Source: Sebastes aleutianus
Taxonomy: Eukaryota; Chordata; Actinopteri; Perciformes; Sebastidae
DNA: 64,000 nt
NCBI GenBank assembly: GCA_916700875.1
Contig: CAKAKS010000190.1
Location: 620,001 to 684,000, forward strand
Direction: 5' to 3'
In this document: positions 12,301 to 23,100 of the stretch, in pieces
How positions within the stretch are numbered: the first letter of the stretch is position 1
Layout: every line of letters begins with the position of its first letter
The notes under the pieces: model-generated
What the model was told of the DNA's origin: nothing
Databases searched by the model: none
The model's input: the letters and a program-made list of their open reading frames with translations, nothing else
Made by a program: the position numbers and the translations under genes

Positions 12301-13290
12301 TTGATTTCCAATAATAAATATATATATACATTTGCATAAAGCAAGCATATTTTCCACTCCCATGTTGATAAGAGTATTAAATACTATATTTTAAACGATT
12401 GACAGTCTTAGTGTGAACATATTTGGAGGCAATTCTGATATAAAATAAAGACATAAAACCAAAATAAAAGTGATAAACTCAAAATTAGAAGGCAGAAGTA
12501 AATAAAAACTTTTTTAGCCTGCTTTTAAAGGCTAAAAATAAATAATTTACTTATGATTTATAGATCTGTTGTAAGCCGTTAATAAGAACAATTTCGTGGT
12601 TGCCAGGCTTTGAGAAATCCCCTACTGGTGTTTATCCCTTTTGTTTGGAATAGGGCGGACCCGAATGCTTCGAAGCTTCGACAGTTGCCATGGTAATCGA
12701 CCTCCAAATCAGTATTCAAATGCTTTGTTTTATATATAAAATATGTAATATATATAGTATGCATATCCTGTATATTCTTACATCTGTGAGCAATCTCTAG
12801 TCCTATTCTTACATTCAGCACCACAACCACGTTGACAGTGAGAAAGCAAAGCGCTTTAAATCTCACTGTCAAAGTGTCATCATGTATTACCCTTATTAGG
12901 AGAGAATTGCTGCCTGACAGCTTGTGCTCTGCTCTCACTTCCTCTTCCTGTTGCTACACAGCACCCACTCTGACCTGCATTTCTTTACATCGTCTAACAA
13001 GAATTTCCAGACAGATGCAGAAGTTGTGCATCCCATACTTGAAGGTTTCTTGCCGTCCTGATCCCTCGACGGTCTTTGCACCCCACCTCTGCTCCTCCTC
13101 CGATACGTCATTCTGAAAACACAAAGTTAGAAGTTAGGGGTTTGACTGACGCACACATCTTCACCCCTCACAGTGACACACATCTCCAGGAAGTACACAG
13201 TACCACAAAGTCAGGGTCTGTCTCCCAGTCGTCGTCCGCTTCTTCAGCCACCTTTGTGCTCACGTTGTGGCCCACGGCTGACCTCCACAT
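6358..13290 (-). CDS. hcls1: Hematopoietic cell-specific Lyn substrate 1 (HS1, cortactin family)
   Basis: Nineteen coding exons, 566 aa: 13290-13204, 13112-13039, 11808-11685, 11545-11435, 11274-11220, 11141-11086, 10852-10798, 10491-10436, 10000-9946, 9658-9603, 9133-9079, 8791-8736, 8282-8228, 8073-8018, 7765-7711, 7312-7116, 7017-6726, 6652-6584, 6494-6358. All are GT-AG and phases agree. The N-terminal acidic Arp2/3-binding motif has DDDW near residue 20. Then come six complete 37-aa F-actin repeats (about 96-317) with a partial one on each side, a Lys/Arg/Glu helical region (336-401), a proline/acidic region with five 12-aa repeats, and a C-terminal SH3 (about 508-566; YDYQ, DEGWWKG, FPATYV). 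HS1 is known to link leukocyte receptor tyrosine kinases to branched actin. Mammalian HS1 has about 3.5 repeats and cortactin 6.5, so this is expanded. It is called hcls1 rather than cttn from its first repeat (GHDYVAEVEQHSSQKDAAKG) and the golgb1 neighbour. Confidence 0.92.
6809..6988 (-). repeat. Five in-frame 36-bp tandem repeats in hcls1
   Basis: Five 36-bp units encode variants of PPCTDDFLEPEA in the proline-rich region of HS1. The first unit has Arg in place of Cys; the last has SESEA. Unit identity is high, so this is a recent coding minisatellite. Confidence 0.9.
7116..7139 (-). repeat. Coding GAA/GAG microsatellite (poly-Glu) at an hcls1 exon end
   Basis: A TTC run on the plus strand encodes a glutamate stretch directly before the splice donor (GAG|GTCAAA) and continues into EEPEYDQ of the next exon. 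Confidence 0.8.
7342..7640. mobile_element. MITE, AGGGCTGTCAA family (hcls1 intron)
   Basis: Starts TAGGGCTGTCAATGGATTG and ends ATCGACAGCCCTA as inverted ends, 299 bp. It is related to the element at 11998-12410. The flanking duplication is not clear here. Confidence 0.75.
8296..8605 (-). repeat. AGGGCTGCAAC-family MITE copy in hcls1 module intron (1)
   Basis: Contains the family core in reverse (CAAAGCCC-type block, TTATAGACCAAACAACTAATCG). It occupies the same intron position as the copies at 9150 and 10017, so the copies are related by duplication, not by separate insertion. Confidence 0.75.
8815..9012 (-). repeat. AGGGCTGTC-family MITE fragment within hcls1 module introns
   Basis: Ends with TTAACTTTGACAGCCCTAA and includes TTCTAGTTTCATATGATGCCAG, both found in reverse in the element at 11998-12410. 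Equivalent fragments recur at about 8100-8155, 9685-9880 and 10620-10740. Confidence 0.65.
9150..9466 (-). repeat. AGGGCTGCAAC-family MITE copy in hcls1 module intron (2)
   Basis: Same position and orientation as the copies in the neighbouring modules. It ends with CGTTAGTTGCAGCTCTA, the best preserved end of the set. Confidence 0.75.
10017..10323 (-). repeat. AGGGCTGCAAC-family MITE copy in hcls1 module intron (3)
   Basis: Third copy at the equivalent position, ending CGTTAGTTGCAGCCCTA. The next upstream module (10853-11085) lacks it. Confidence 0.75.
11998..12410. mobile_element. hAT-like MITE, AGGGCTGT family, with perfect 8-bp duplication
   Basis: Begins TAGGGCTGT and ends GACAGTCTTA, flanked on both sides by exact GTGTGAAC (11990-11997 and 12411-12418). 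Length is 413 bp with no ORF. It lies in the hcls1 intron 11809-13038, whose remainder is AT-rich plus a short stretch near 12640-12720 (CTTCGAAGCTTCG) that may be related to the element at 28430. Confidence 0.85.
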
Positions 13291-13469
13291 CTGGGGTTAG
13301 AAAAACACTACAATGAGCCACACTGAAGAGACAGTACTGATTAATAATCATGTGTTCACATTCAAAACTGTTATATGTCTATAAACAGACAGTCTATTTT
13401 TTATGATGACTACAATATACAACCACAAGCTTTGACCACCATTTGCTGAAGTCTCAAAAAGGAAGTTAT

Positions 13470-13860
13470 TTTCGACATGAAGCTTCATTTCCCCATAATG
13501 AACAAACTGCAGTACTTCATGTAGTAAAAAGACACTAAAATACTCAAGAAATAGTATCATTACAACATGTTTTTTAAGAGAAATACTTTCTGTAGAGCTT
13601 CAATTTTTCTGCAACATATTGAAAATAACATTATTTCTTGAGGGAAGCATACAAAATATTCTTTATATTCATCTAATTAATGTTAGGTTACTAAATGTCA
13701 CTTTACTGTCATAAGTGGAAGCTTCATTTCCCCATAGTGAAACACACTTCAGTACTTCATGTAGTAAAAAGACACTAAAATACTAAATAAATAGTATCAT
13801 GAAAACATGTTTTTTAAGAGAAATACTTCCTGTACAGCTTCAAATCTTCTGCAACACACT
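13470..13860. repeat. Local tandem duplication (about 240 bp period) in the hcls1 5' intron
   Basis: The block containing AGCTTCATTTCCCCATA, CTTCATGTAGTAAAAAGACA and ACATGTTTTTTAAGAGAAAT occurs at about 13480 and again at about 13720. A linked block (TTGAGGGAAGCATACAAAAT) occurs at about 13638, 14139 and 14405. Confidence 0.8.
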
Positions 13861-14009
13861 GAAAATAACAATATTCACTCATACTTACTTACTTATACTA
13901 CCTCATTTAACTTAAAAACACTTAAATACTAAATTAAAACACTAAATTTTCGAACTTACTTGTAGTAGTCTGGTATATTTATAGTGTATTCTAATATATT
14001 CTTTATATT

Positions 14010-14400
14010 GTGTATATACCAGATATTTATCTCCAGTGTTGATATGTTAATTTATTGTATTTCCTGTAAATTACCTGGATAACACAATAATTTCCACAGC
14101 TTGGGATCAATAAAGTACATCTATCCATCTATTATTTCTTGAGGGAAGCATACAAAATATTATCTATATTAATGTAATAAATGCTAGCTTACTAATTGTC
14201 ACTTTTACTTTCATTTCTAACACATTTTTGCTGTCATAAGTGGTAGTTTTAGAGCATGTAATTGTAGTAATACTGGACATTATATTGCACATACAGGTAC
14301 ATAATAAGATATAAATTTCCTGTATTTCCTGTACATTACCTGAATAAAACAATAATTTCCACAGTTTGGGATCAATAAAGTACATCTATCCATCTATTAT
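14010..14400. repeat. Two LINE-type 3' tails (GGGATCAATAAAGT)
   Basis: CCACAGCTTGGGATCAATAA followed by short ATCT repeats occurs at about 14095, and a close copy at about 14360. This matches the 3' end of fish non-LTR elements. Only tails are present. Confidence 0.6.
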
Positions 14401-14595
14401 TTATTGAGGGAAGCATACAAAATATTCTTTATATTCATTTAATTAATGTTAGGTTACTAATTGTCCCTTTTACTTTCATTTATAACACATTTTTAGTGTC
14501 AAATCTACTTCCTTAATGAAGTTTAAAGGTGAATAAAATAAAAGCACACTCATATAGGCTTGTTAGAGTTAGTTTAGAAATAAAAACAACATTAC

Positions 14596-14690
14596 CTTGT
14601 AGTTTTAATGGTGATATATCCGTGTTTAGGTGGATAAAACACAGAGGAAGTGTTCTTTAAGCTCTTCACTCAAGTTGTGACAGTTTGATG
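14596..14690 (-). other. Likely hcls1 non-coding exon 1 and promoter area
   Basis: A minus-strand donor (ACAAG|GTAATG at 14596/14595) could pair with the acceptor CCCCAG directly before the hcls1 start codon at 13290, giving a purely 5'-UTR exon. The upstream limit is a guess. Confidence 0.4.
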
Positions 14691-14699
14691 GGCGAGAAG

Positions 14700-17148
14700 T
14701 GAAGGCGGATCTAACGGTACGTGAACGCGCCTCGATGTTAATAATTGTACAAAACGTCGTCTATTTTTTTTTTACTTTATTTAATAACACTTCCACGTCT
14801 TTGCTATTGTAGTATAACATATGTATATGTAAAATAAAAAATAAATAAAATGTTTTTTTTAAGAAATTAAAAAAAAGTAAGAAATGCTGCATTCAGGTGC
14901 GCACGGAACTCCGAGAATCAGCGAGTAACTGAGGAGTTTTAGCTGCAACAACTACTTTAAACCACAAGAAATTAAACATACTGACACTGATATTTATGGC
15001 CTGTCACTTTCAGTACCAGTTTGTTACTTTAAATCAATTCTATGAGAACTTGGGCAGCTACAACTGTGATTTGTTGTAGTGTAGTTAGCTAACACTTGAG
15101 GGCAGCACACAACCTGTAGACCTTTTACATTGCCATTCTGTTGCTAGGGCAACAGCTTTGGTCCAAGTTGACTTCCTGTCAGCTACTGCATTAACAAACA
15201 CTGCAACAGGAAATACAAAGGGACCCATTTAAAAAGGTCTATACACAATAAATTGATTGATGAAATCGTATTCTTTTTGATTCAGGTCCTCATAAGTATA
15301 TCGTTAAAATGAAATACAACAATCTCCCTTCAGGAAAGTTCACATTCTGCATGAAAAAATTAAAATACTATACTGATTAATAAATACTGATTAAGTGTCA
15401 GCAAAAACAGTGTGTTTACATCATCCATCCTCCCATATAGAGAAGCATTGTGGTGTTTTTAAGACCAGCGTTTAACTGTGTGCAATTCAAAATGTCACAG
15501 TATGTCATGACGTCACTCCCACATTTACTGTATAAATGTTTGCGGAAACAGCAAAATCACTTTGATTGATGATACCCATTTTTTATTAACTTCACAAATA
15601 AAAGGACAAATAGTGTTTTAATGTGCTAAATTAAAATGAACTGAGCCCAAATAAACAGTAAACAGAAGTCCTACTTCCCCAATGTGTTTTTTTCTACAGA
15701 AACGGAAATGAGTAAATAATTAATGCTTGACTAGATCTGTCCCTGATCTAAACCACCAACACTTTTATTACATTTTAGTTTTCTATACAGCCCTTTTTAA
15801 CAGTTATTTACAGTTAAAGTATAGTTCAGTGTGTGTAAGATGTGAAGAAGAACATGAATATTAAAAGAGGATGAGTACAGAAGGATCATTTTCACCAACA
15901 GTGAGCCATTAAATAAACAAGAATCAAGAGGATGGTGTCATTATACATGTAGATGGTGGATCATTTTTAACTGTTATGGGCAATAAATTATGCTACATCA
16001 GAGTAGTCTATGATGGGATGGATATCATTAGAAAACACAGCAGTCTTTCTCCTCTGGAATTAATCCACACTGTGGTAACATTGCACCTGAATGGCAGCTT
16101 CATCTGCCATAAAAACTACAGAGCAAACTGTAAAATCTATGCAACAGAAGCGTGGACGGGGAATCTTATTTGGATATGTAAGAGGGGGAAACCCACATCC
16201 AGCTGACGTACATAATACATGTACATATGTACAATTATTAATATAATGCTCCATTTTTAAATGTGATTTATATAAGAGGAAAAGAAAAAGAAAGGAAACA
16301 CACAATAGGAATGTGTAAGAACAGAAATTGCACTGTGCTCCGATTTTGTGCATGAAAATGAGTAGAAGAGGAAGAGACTGGACTGTAACAGCATGCCCCG
16401 AACCTCAAGCCATCTTAAAATAATAGTTTGACATTTTGGGAAATATACGCTTTACGAGTTAGATGAAATTATTCATATCACTCTTGTATCTGTCTGTTAG
16501 GCTACATACAGCAGACGGTTAGCTTAGCATAAAGAGTGGAAACAGGTGGAAACAGCTAGCCGGATAACAGATATCGACTTTTTACTTTGGTTTCTGTATG
16601 AATTAAACAAACAAGATATAACCTGTTTAAAAGTGAGCTTTACAGTTGCTTTTGTGTGGATTTTGTTACCAACTGACAGCTTACTGTCTGCCAGCTGTTG
16701 CGTCACAGATAAACTAGTCCCCAAAATGTCAGACTTTCGCTCCAACGTAAAGTGACCCTTTTATATCCAAATCTAAAGGCACGTGAAGAACACCATCTGC
16801 CAACATAGTTATTATGAATCTACTTATTTTTTCTCTCTCTAAAATCATAGATTTTGATGTCCTCTCTGCTTGGGTTTCCCTCAATGTCATTCAAGAGCAA
16901 CATGGTTAAAACTAATGACAACAACTTCCTCTATAAATCTACATACTTTGGCTAAAAGATTAGGTCCTGTAAAGTGCAATGTTTGTGTGTAGGTCATCCT
17001 TCACACCCTTCTATAACTCATTACATGTAACAATATAAAACATATGGATGGCTTGGGTTAGGTCTGTGTCATGTTTCCATTTTCTTTCCCCTCCTCTCTC
17101 TCTCTCTCTCTTATTATCTGTCAGGTTTTGTTTTAAAGCGGGCTGGTT
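14700..17148. other. Interval between hcls1 5' end and golgb1 stop, including golgb1 3' UTR
   Basis: No coding gene is supported. Minus-strand AATAAA signals for golgb1 occur at 15764-15769 and 15582-15587, implying a 1.4-1.6 kb 3' UTR if used. Fragments of TTAA-type repeats lie at 15120-15240 (CAACAG and CTTCCTGTCAGCT blocks shared with 47400) and 16419-16745. Confidence 0.5.
16419..16745. repeat. TTAA-flanked repeat (GTTTGACATTTTGGGAAAT family)
   Basis: Follows a TTAA and starts AATAATAGTTTGACATTTTG, then GTTAGCTTAGCATAAAGA and GGAAACAGCTAGCC. These blocks are shared with 46770-47220 and 52528. The right end is uncertain. Confidence 0.6.
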
Positions 17149-20100
17149 TCAGAGGTACCCGCTCAGACACAGCAGCAGCAGGACGTGCACAGTGAGCAGA
17201 TAGAGGCTGAACAGCAGAGGGGTACGCTGACGGGAGCAGAAAGCCACTCGGAGCATCCGCATCAAACCCGGGCCACCTCTCCGAGTCTGCGAGAGAGAGA
17301 GGACAAGGTTACGGGAAGCATTCGGCTCATAAGTCTTTATTATTAGAGTTATTAAGATGACAAATGGGGTGGTGCAGGACATTAGCGGAGCCTTACTCGA
17401 GTGACGGTTCCTTCCGGCTCGATGAAAACAGCCGTCTCTGACTGATCCTCTTCTTCTGCAGAGGGCCATTTAGTCTGGCTGTGTCTAATAATAACAATAA
17501 AAACAGATGTTAGATGTCATATTTTGTTGATTGATTATCAGAGCTAAAAGATGAATTATTGAGATGCAGAAAAATAACAGAAAGCATAGGACAGCACTGT
17601 TTGTCAACTGTTATTACAGAATATGATTATTAGTCTCAACATTATACAATTAAAAACAATCTAATGATCAATGTTTCTTAGATCTTCTATTATAATTAAC
17701 TGAATATCATTGGGTTTTGGACTGTTTGGTAGACAAAAAAAAGCAAGATTTGAAGATTTCAGCTTGGTTTTGGGACAAATGTGACGTCATTTTTTCACTA
17801 TTTTCTGTCATTTCATGGGCCGAACAATTAATCGAGAAAATACTTGACAGAATAATAAAAAAAAATAGAATATTTATGCCAAAAACAGCTTTGATGACAG
17901 ACCCCTTCGCTCCACTTTTTAATGTTTTTTTGGGGGGTGTTTGTCTCTCGTTTGCTTTGTTTTTGTGGACAGTTAAACTTTGAATAGTTTGATTTCATCT
18001 TTAAAATGCTGAGCGTATGGCTTGCTTTTCTTTTGATCCACTGAGATGCAAGGTACATTGATTACATTATTATTATGTTTATATGTTTCTAGTTTTTAAC
18101 TGATTCTCATTGTTAAACTGACATTGTTTTCACTGCGCCAGTGATGAGAGCGGTTAAACTGAACCAAAATAGTAAAGTAAAGAGGGCCGAAAAACAAAAA
18201 CAATGAGCTGAAAGATGCTAAAATGCTCTGTAGAGCTGCAGTCAGAAGCCACCCCTTCCACATTATACACAGTCATTTAACCCACAGCTAATAAAAGAAT
18301 ATGGTTCTTACCGTTTGAGTCGATCCTGCGTGGCCATTAGCTGCTCCTCAGCAGCCACCCTCTGCTGCATCTCATCATCCAGCCTGAGGTAAAAGAGTTG
18401 ATTAGTATCCATTTGTTTTATCGTACTACTTATTGTAAACAGTATTTCAGGTGATGTTTGAACTCTACTACACCTTCTCTGCAGCTCTTTGACCTCAGCT
18501 ATGTAGGCGTGGCTGTCTACCAGGCTGCTTCGCTCCTGTGGAGCTCCAGGAGCACTGTCCACTTCCTCTGTGTTCTGTACAGAAGATAATGACATAGAAA
18601 GTTCAAATTATGTGCAACATCCATAACTACTGACTTACAGCATGTGATTTGAGCCGCTATCCACAGAATCTATTCTGTCCTTTACAATCAGTAAGTACGA
18701 GCAAATGTTCACCTCTCTCTGATAGTGTTCCTGCTGAAGTTTGGGCTTCTGAGCGCGGGCTTCCTCCAGCATGGCGGTGAGTTGCCGCAGGTGATGGTCC
18801 CTCTCTGAGAGCGTGGCGAGGGTCTGCTGCTTCAGCTGCTCTGCTTGAGCCATCCAGTCAATACGCTCCAGTCTAACAAGCACAAGACACACACATTCAA
18901 ATACAATAAAATACTTTTTGTGCCCTTTAAAAAAAGTGACTACGCTGACAAAATGCTACCTGAGAGTTTCTATGTCCAGTGTGCCCATTTCCACCACATT
19001 CTCTAGCTTCATGATGTCACCCAGCATGTCTTCGCTCCTCCTCTTCTCCTCAAACAGCTCCTGGCTGACTTTAATCAGCTCTCCTGCTCCCAGTCGAGCC
19101 AGCTCCGACTGCTGCTTCTTGAGCTCAGACGACATCGTTTGAAGCTGCTCCAGCTGCACACAAAGATCGGGAAAGAGAAAAAAATGATGTACTACTATAT
19201 CACTATTACAGTATGTGATCTAAATATTTACATTTATTGTCAGACATGCAACTCACCAGTCTCTCCCGGTCATTCTGCAGAGCTTGTAGTGCGTTCTTCA
19301 GCCCCCACACTTCTCCAGTGGTTCCTCCAGGGCTGCTGTGTGCTGCAAGGCCACCTGCCTTACTCATCTCTTCCAGCTTCAGGCTCAGCTCCTCGACCTT
19401 GTTCACCGCCTGGTCCCTGCTGTCCTGGAGGGACGCCATGGCTTTTGAGAACGACTGGTTCTCTGCTTTCAGCCGCGTCGCCACCTCTCTCTCCTCCAGC
19501 AGACTCTGCTCGACAGTCAGCAGGTCTCTGGCCAGCTCCGCCACCCTCTCCTGAGCCGTCTCTGACTCGGTCCGCATCACGCCTCCCTCCCATCGCAGCT
19601 CGGCGAGCTCTTTGCGCTTGCTGTCCCACTCTTGTCTCTCCTTTTGTAGGCGCTCCTCCAACGCCTCCACTTGTTCCTTCGCCGCTTGCAGCTGCTCCCT
19701 CAGTTTCTCGACCTCTGCACCGGGAGCATCCATCACCTGCGACGCTGTCCTGACGTCGACAGCCTGGCTAAGAGTCTCCCTTTCCACTTTAACTACTTCT
19801 TCTTCTCTGGCTGCGCTAACGCTCTTTAACTGATTTTCCAATTCCTCTCGTTCCTTCTCCAGAGAGGCAATACGCTCTCGCTGAGCAGCCAGGAGCTGCT
19901 TGTGTTGGGAGTCCTTCATGCTCAGGACTTGGTTGAGTTCATCACGGTACCCGTGAAGCTGAGCGGACAGCTGGGCCTTTTCAGCGTACAGGTCGTCTCT
20001 CTGGACCAGCAGAGAGCGCAGCTCTTCTTTCAGGCTGTTGTTCTCCCCAGCCGCCTCTTGGATCAGACCGTCCTTCTCCAACATCACCTGGGACACAATA

Positions 20101-23100
20101 CAAATATTAGATTGGCTGCTAAAACAAGCTCTACAGATTAGAGGTCGACCGATTCATCTGTGCCGATAAGACAAACTATTGTTATTATAGGAGTCTTTAA
20201 AAATCCACTATCAGCCGACCTCTACTACTGATATTATAAGCTTCAAGGTTTTGTGCGTTACCTGCAGGTGTTTCTCCTCCAGCTGTTTGTACATGTTGAG
20301 GACTCGGTCTCTGTCGTCCTGCAAGGAGCCCATGGCCTTCATGAATGAGTCCAGTCGGGTTTTCCTGTTGTTACTCTCCTCCTCAGCCTTTCGCAGCTTT
20401 TCTTCCAGATCCCGCACTTCCCCTCTTCTCTGCTCCAGCTCCTCCTCGGCTCCTTGCGCCCGGCTGTCGGCCTCCTTTCTCGCCTCCTCTGCAGCCTGGG
20501 AAACACAGGAACGGTGAGGAAATGTGTCATCCATGAACAACATATAGCGTGAACTGTAGATGAGAACATGTTAATACCTGAGCGACAGCTTGCTCCTTCT
20601 CCACCAGCATCTCCACCTCCCTCCTTTCTTTCTCATGTAACTCCGTCTGCAGTCTCTCTGTCAGGGTCTTAGAGGACCTCAGGTCCGTCTCTAGCTGCTC
20701 CACGTTCAGACACAGCCGCCTCTCTTCTGCCTCCCGCTCCCTCAGCTCCGTCCTGGCCTGGTCCGCTTCACCCTGCAGCCGACCGACAGCCTCCTCCAGA
20801 GCTCTGGTCCTCTGATTGAGACTCTCCACCTCGTTTTTCAGGGCGCGGGCTTCACTTTGTGAAGCCTGCAGCTCAGTCGTAGTCTGCTGAAGCTTGCTCC
20901 TCTCCTCCTCTAGGGCAGCTTGGATCTCTGTGACTTTCTTTACCTCCTCTTCCAGCTTCAGCTGCAAGTCTTTATCTGCTTTCTCTAGTCTGAAAGAAAA
21001 ACAATCTTGTGAGTTTTGAACTAAAAAGGTGAACATAATCAGACAAACGCAGAAATGTTTTTACCTGTCCACTGAAAGCAGAAGTTCCTCTTTCAGCGCA
21101 GATTCTCTCTGAAGCTGCTCTGCCAGCTCCTTAGCTCTTGTTTCAGCCTCCCGAACTTCAGCCTCCTTACCCTGCAGAGCTTCATTAAAGCGAGTCTCCC
21201 ACTGTCGGGTCTCATCCAGAACTCTGTCCCGGTCGTCCTGCAGTGAGGACATGCAGCGCGAGAAGGCAGCTAGCCTGGCGAGAGACTCGTCCAGACGAGC
21301 TTGCATCTCCTGGGCCCGTCTGTCTGCTGCGTCTGCCATCTCTCTGGCCTCCAGAGTGGCTTCCTCCTCCTTGTCCCTCTCTCTGTCCACCGCCTCCAGT
21401 CTCAGCTCAATCTCCTTCAGCTCGGCCCCGAGCCTGAATCTCACAGAGTCGAGTGTTTGCTCTGCCTCCGCTTTCATCGAGGCCTCTCTCTTTTTGGCGT
21501 TCTGCTCGATGGCGGTTTTCTCAGCTAAAGCCTCGCTCGCCTGCTTCTGGGCGTCATCCAGCTGAGTTTTGCAGCCGGCCAACTCTGCTTCAGTCCTTTT
21601 CAGCTCTTCTACGGTTTTAGAAGTCTCCAGTTGGGATTGTTCTAGCTTGCTGTGGAGCTCGTCGTGGCTTATCTGAAGCGCTTTACCTTCCCTCGCCAGC
21701 TCGCTGATCCTCTCCTGGTACTTGATGCAGTCCTTCTGCAGCTGACGCACCTCCAGCTGCTTCTCCCTCAGCAGCTCCTCCAGCTGACGCGCTCTGCTCT
21801 GACTCCCCTCTCTGACCCTCTGCGCCGACCTCAGCTGCTGCTCCAGCTCCCTCTGCTTCCCGGACTCCGCTTCGGCTTCGGCTCTCTCTCTCTGGGCTTG
21901 CCTCATGTCCTCCTCCAGCCTGGCGGCCCGGTCGCTCTCGCTCCGAGCCTCGGCCTCCAGCTCGGCTCGCTCTCTCTCCAACCTCTCCACGTCCCGCTGC
22001 AGCTCGGCGAGGTGCTCCCGGTGGTCCGCCGCCTCTTGCTGGTAGCCGGCGATGCTGCCGTTGAGCTGAGCCAGCTGGTTCATCAGACGCTCCTCCAGGT
22101 TGTCCTTCTCCGTTTCCAGACTCCTGAGCAACTCTTTGAACTGAGCCTCCCTCTTTGAACCCTCCTCAACCAGGCTCTTCTCTCTCTCTTTACCCTCTTG
22201 GAGGCATTTCTCCAGTGACGCCACGAGGCTCTCCTTCTCTTTACTCTCCTGAAGGTCTCGCTCAAGAGAGGCCAGCTCAGCTTTGAGTCTAGCCTCCTGT
22301 TCCTGCCACCGCTCCCTCTCTGCATTAACAGCTGCCTCCATCTCCCTCATTTTATCCTCTAATAAAAGAACACTTTCAGTCATTTCTGCTTTTTCTTTTT
22401 CCTCAGGTTCTGGTGCACTCACTGCAGCTATTCGCTCAGCGGGTGTCTCTTCTTTGTCTTCATACCGACTCTCAACAGGCTCTGCTTTGGTCATGATTAC
22501 GTCTGATTGCTGGGCAGTGACGACCTCTTCTACAACAGCTGCAGCGCTAAGCAGAGTAGCCTCTTTCTCTCCTGTTTGGGCCCTCAACTCTTCGATCTGC
22601 TGCCCTAAAGCATCCCTTTCTGCCACAGTCGCATCCAACTCCACTTTCAAAGCCTCCAGCTCATCCTGAAGTCTCTCCACCTGCGCTTTCATCGCCTTGC
22701 CCTCTCGTTTTATCACAGTCTTGTCCTGCATCTCTCTCAGTCTCTCATTCTCCTCCTCTATCTCCAGTATCTTCTGCTGCTTCGTTTTGGCGAACTTCCT
22801 CATTTTGTCTTTCACTGAATCCACCTCTTTGTGCGCCTCCTCCGCCTGTCTCTCAGCTTCCTGCTTCCCGGCCTCGTGCGTCCTCACCCGGGCCTGGAGC
22901 TCTTTTCTCTCCTGCCTGGCGGCTTCCAGGACGCGCCTCACTCGCTCGGCCTCGTCGCTGACGTTTTCGTACGACTTGAGCAGAGTCTCGTACTCGTCCT
23001 TCATGCCTTGGACCTTTTCCTCCCATTCTCTGCAGGTTCTAGCGGCTTCTTCTTTTGCCAGCTCCACTTCTCTCTTACAGGCGTCTTTCTCAGTCAGGAC

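Noticed and set aside
6358..13290. Identification as cortactin (cttn) because of about 6.5 repeats
   Set aside because: The first repeat and golgb1 neighbour match HS1, and the extra repeats are recent local duplicates.
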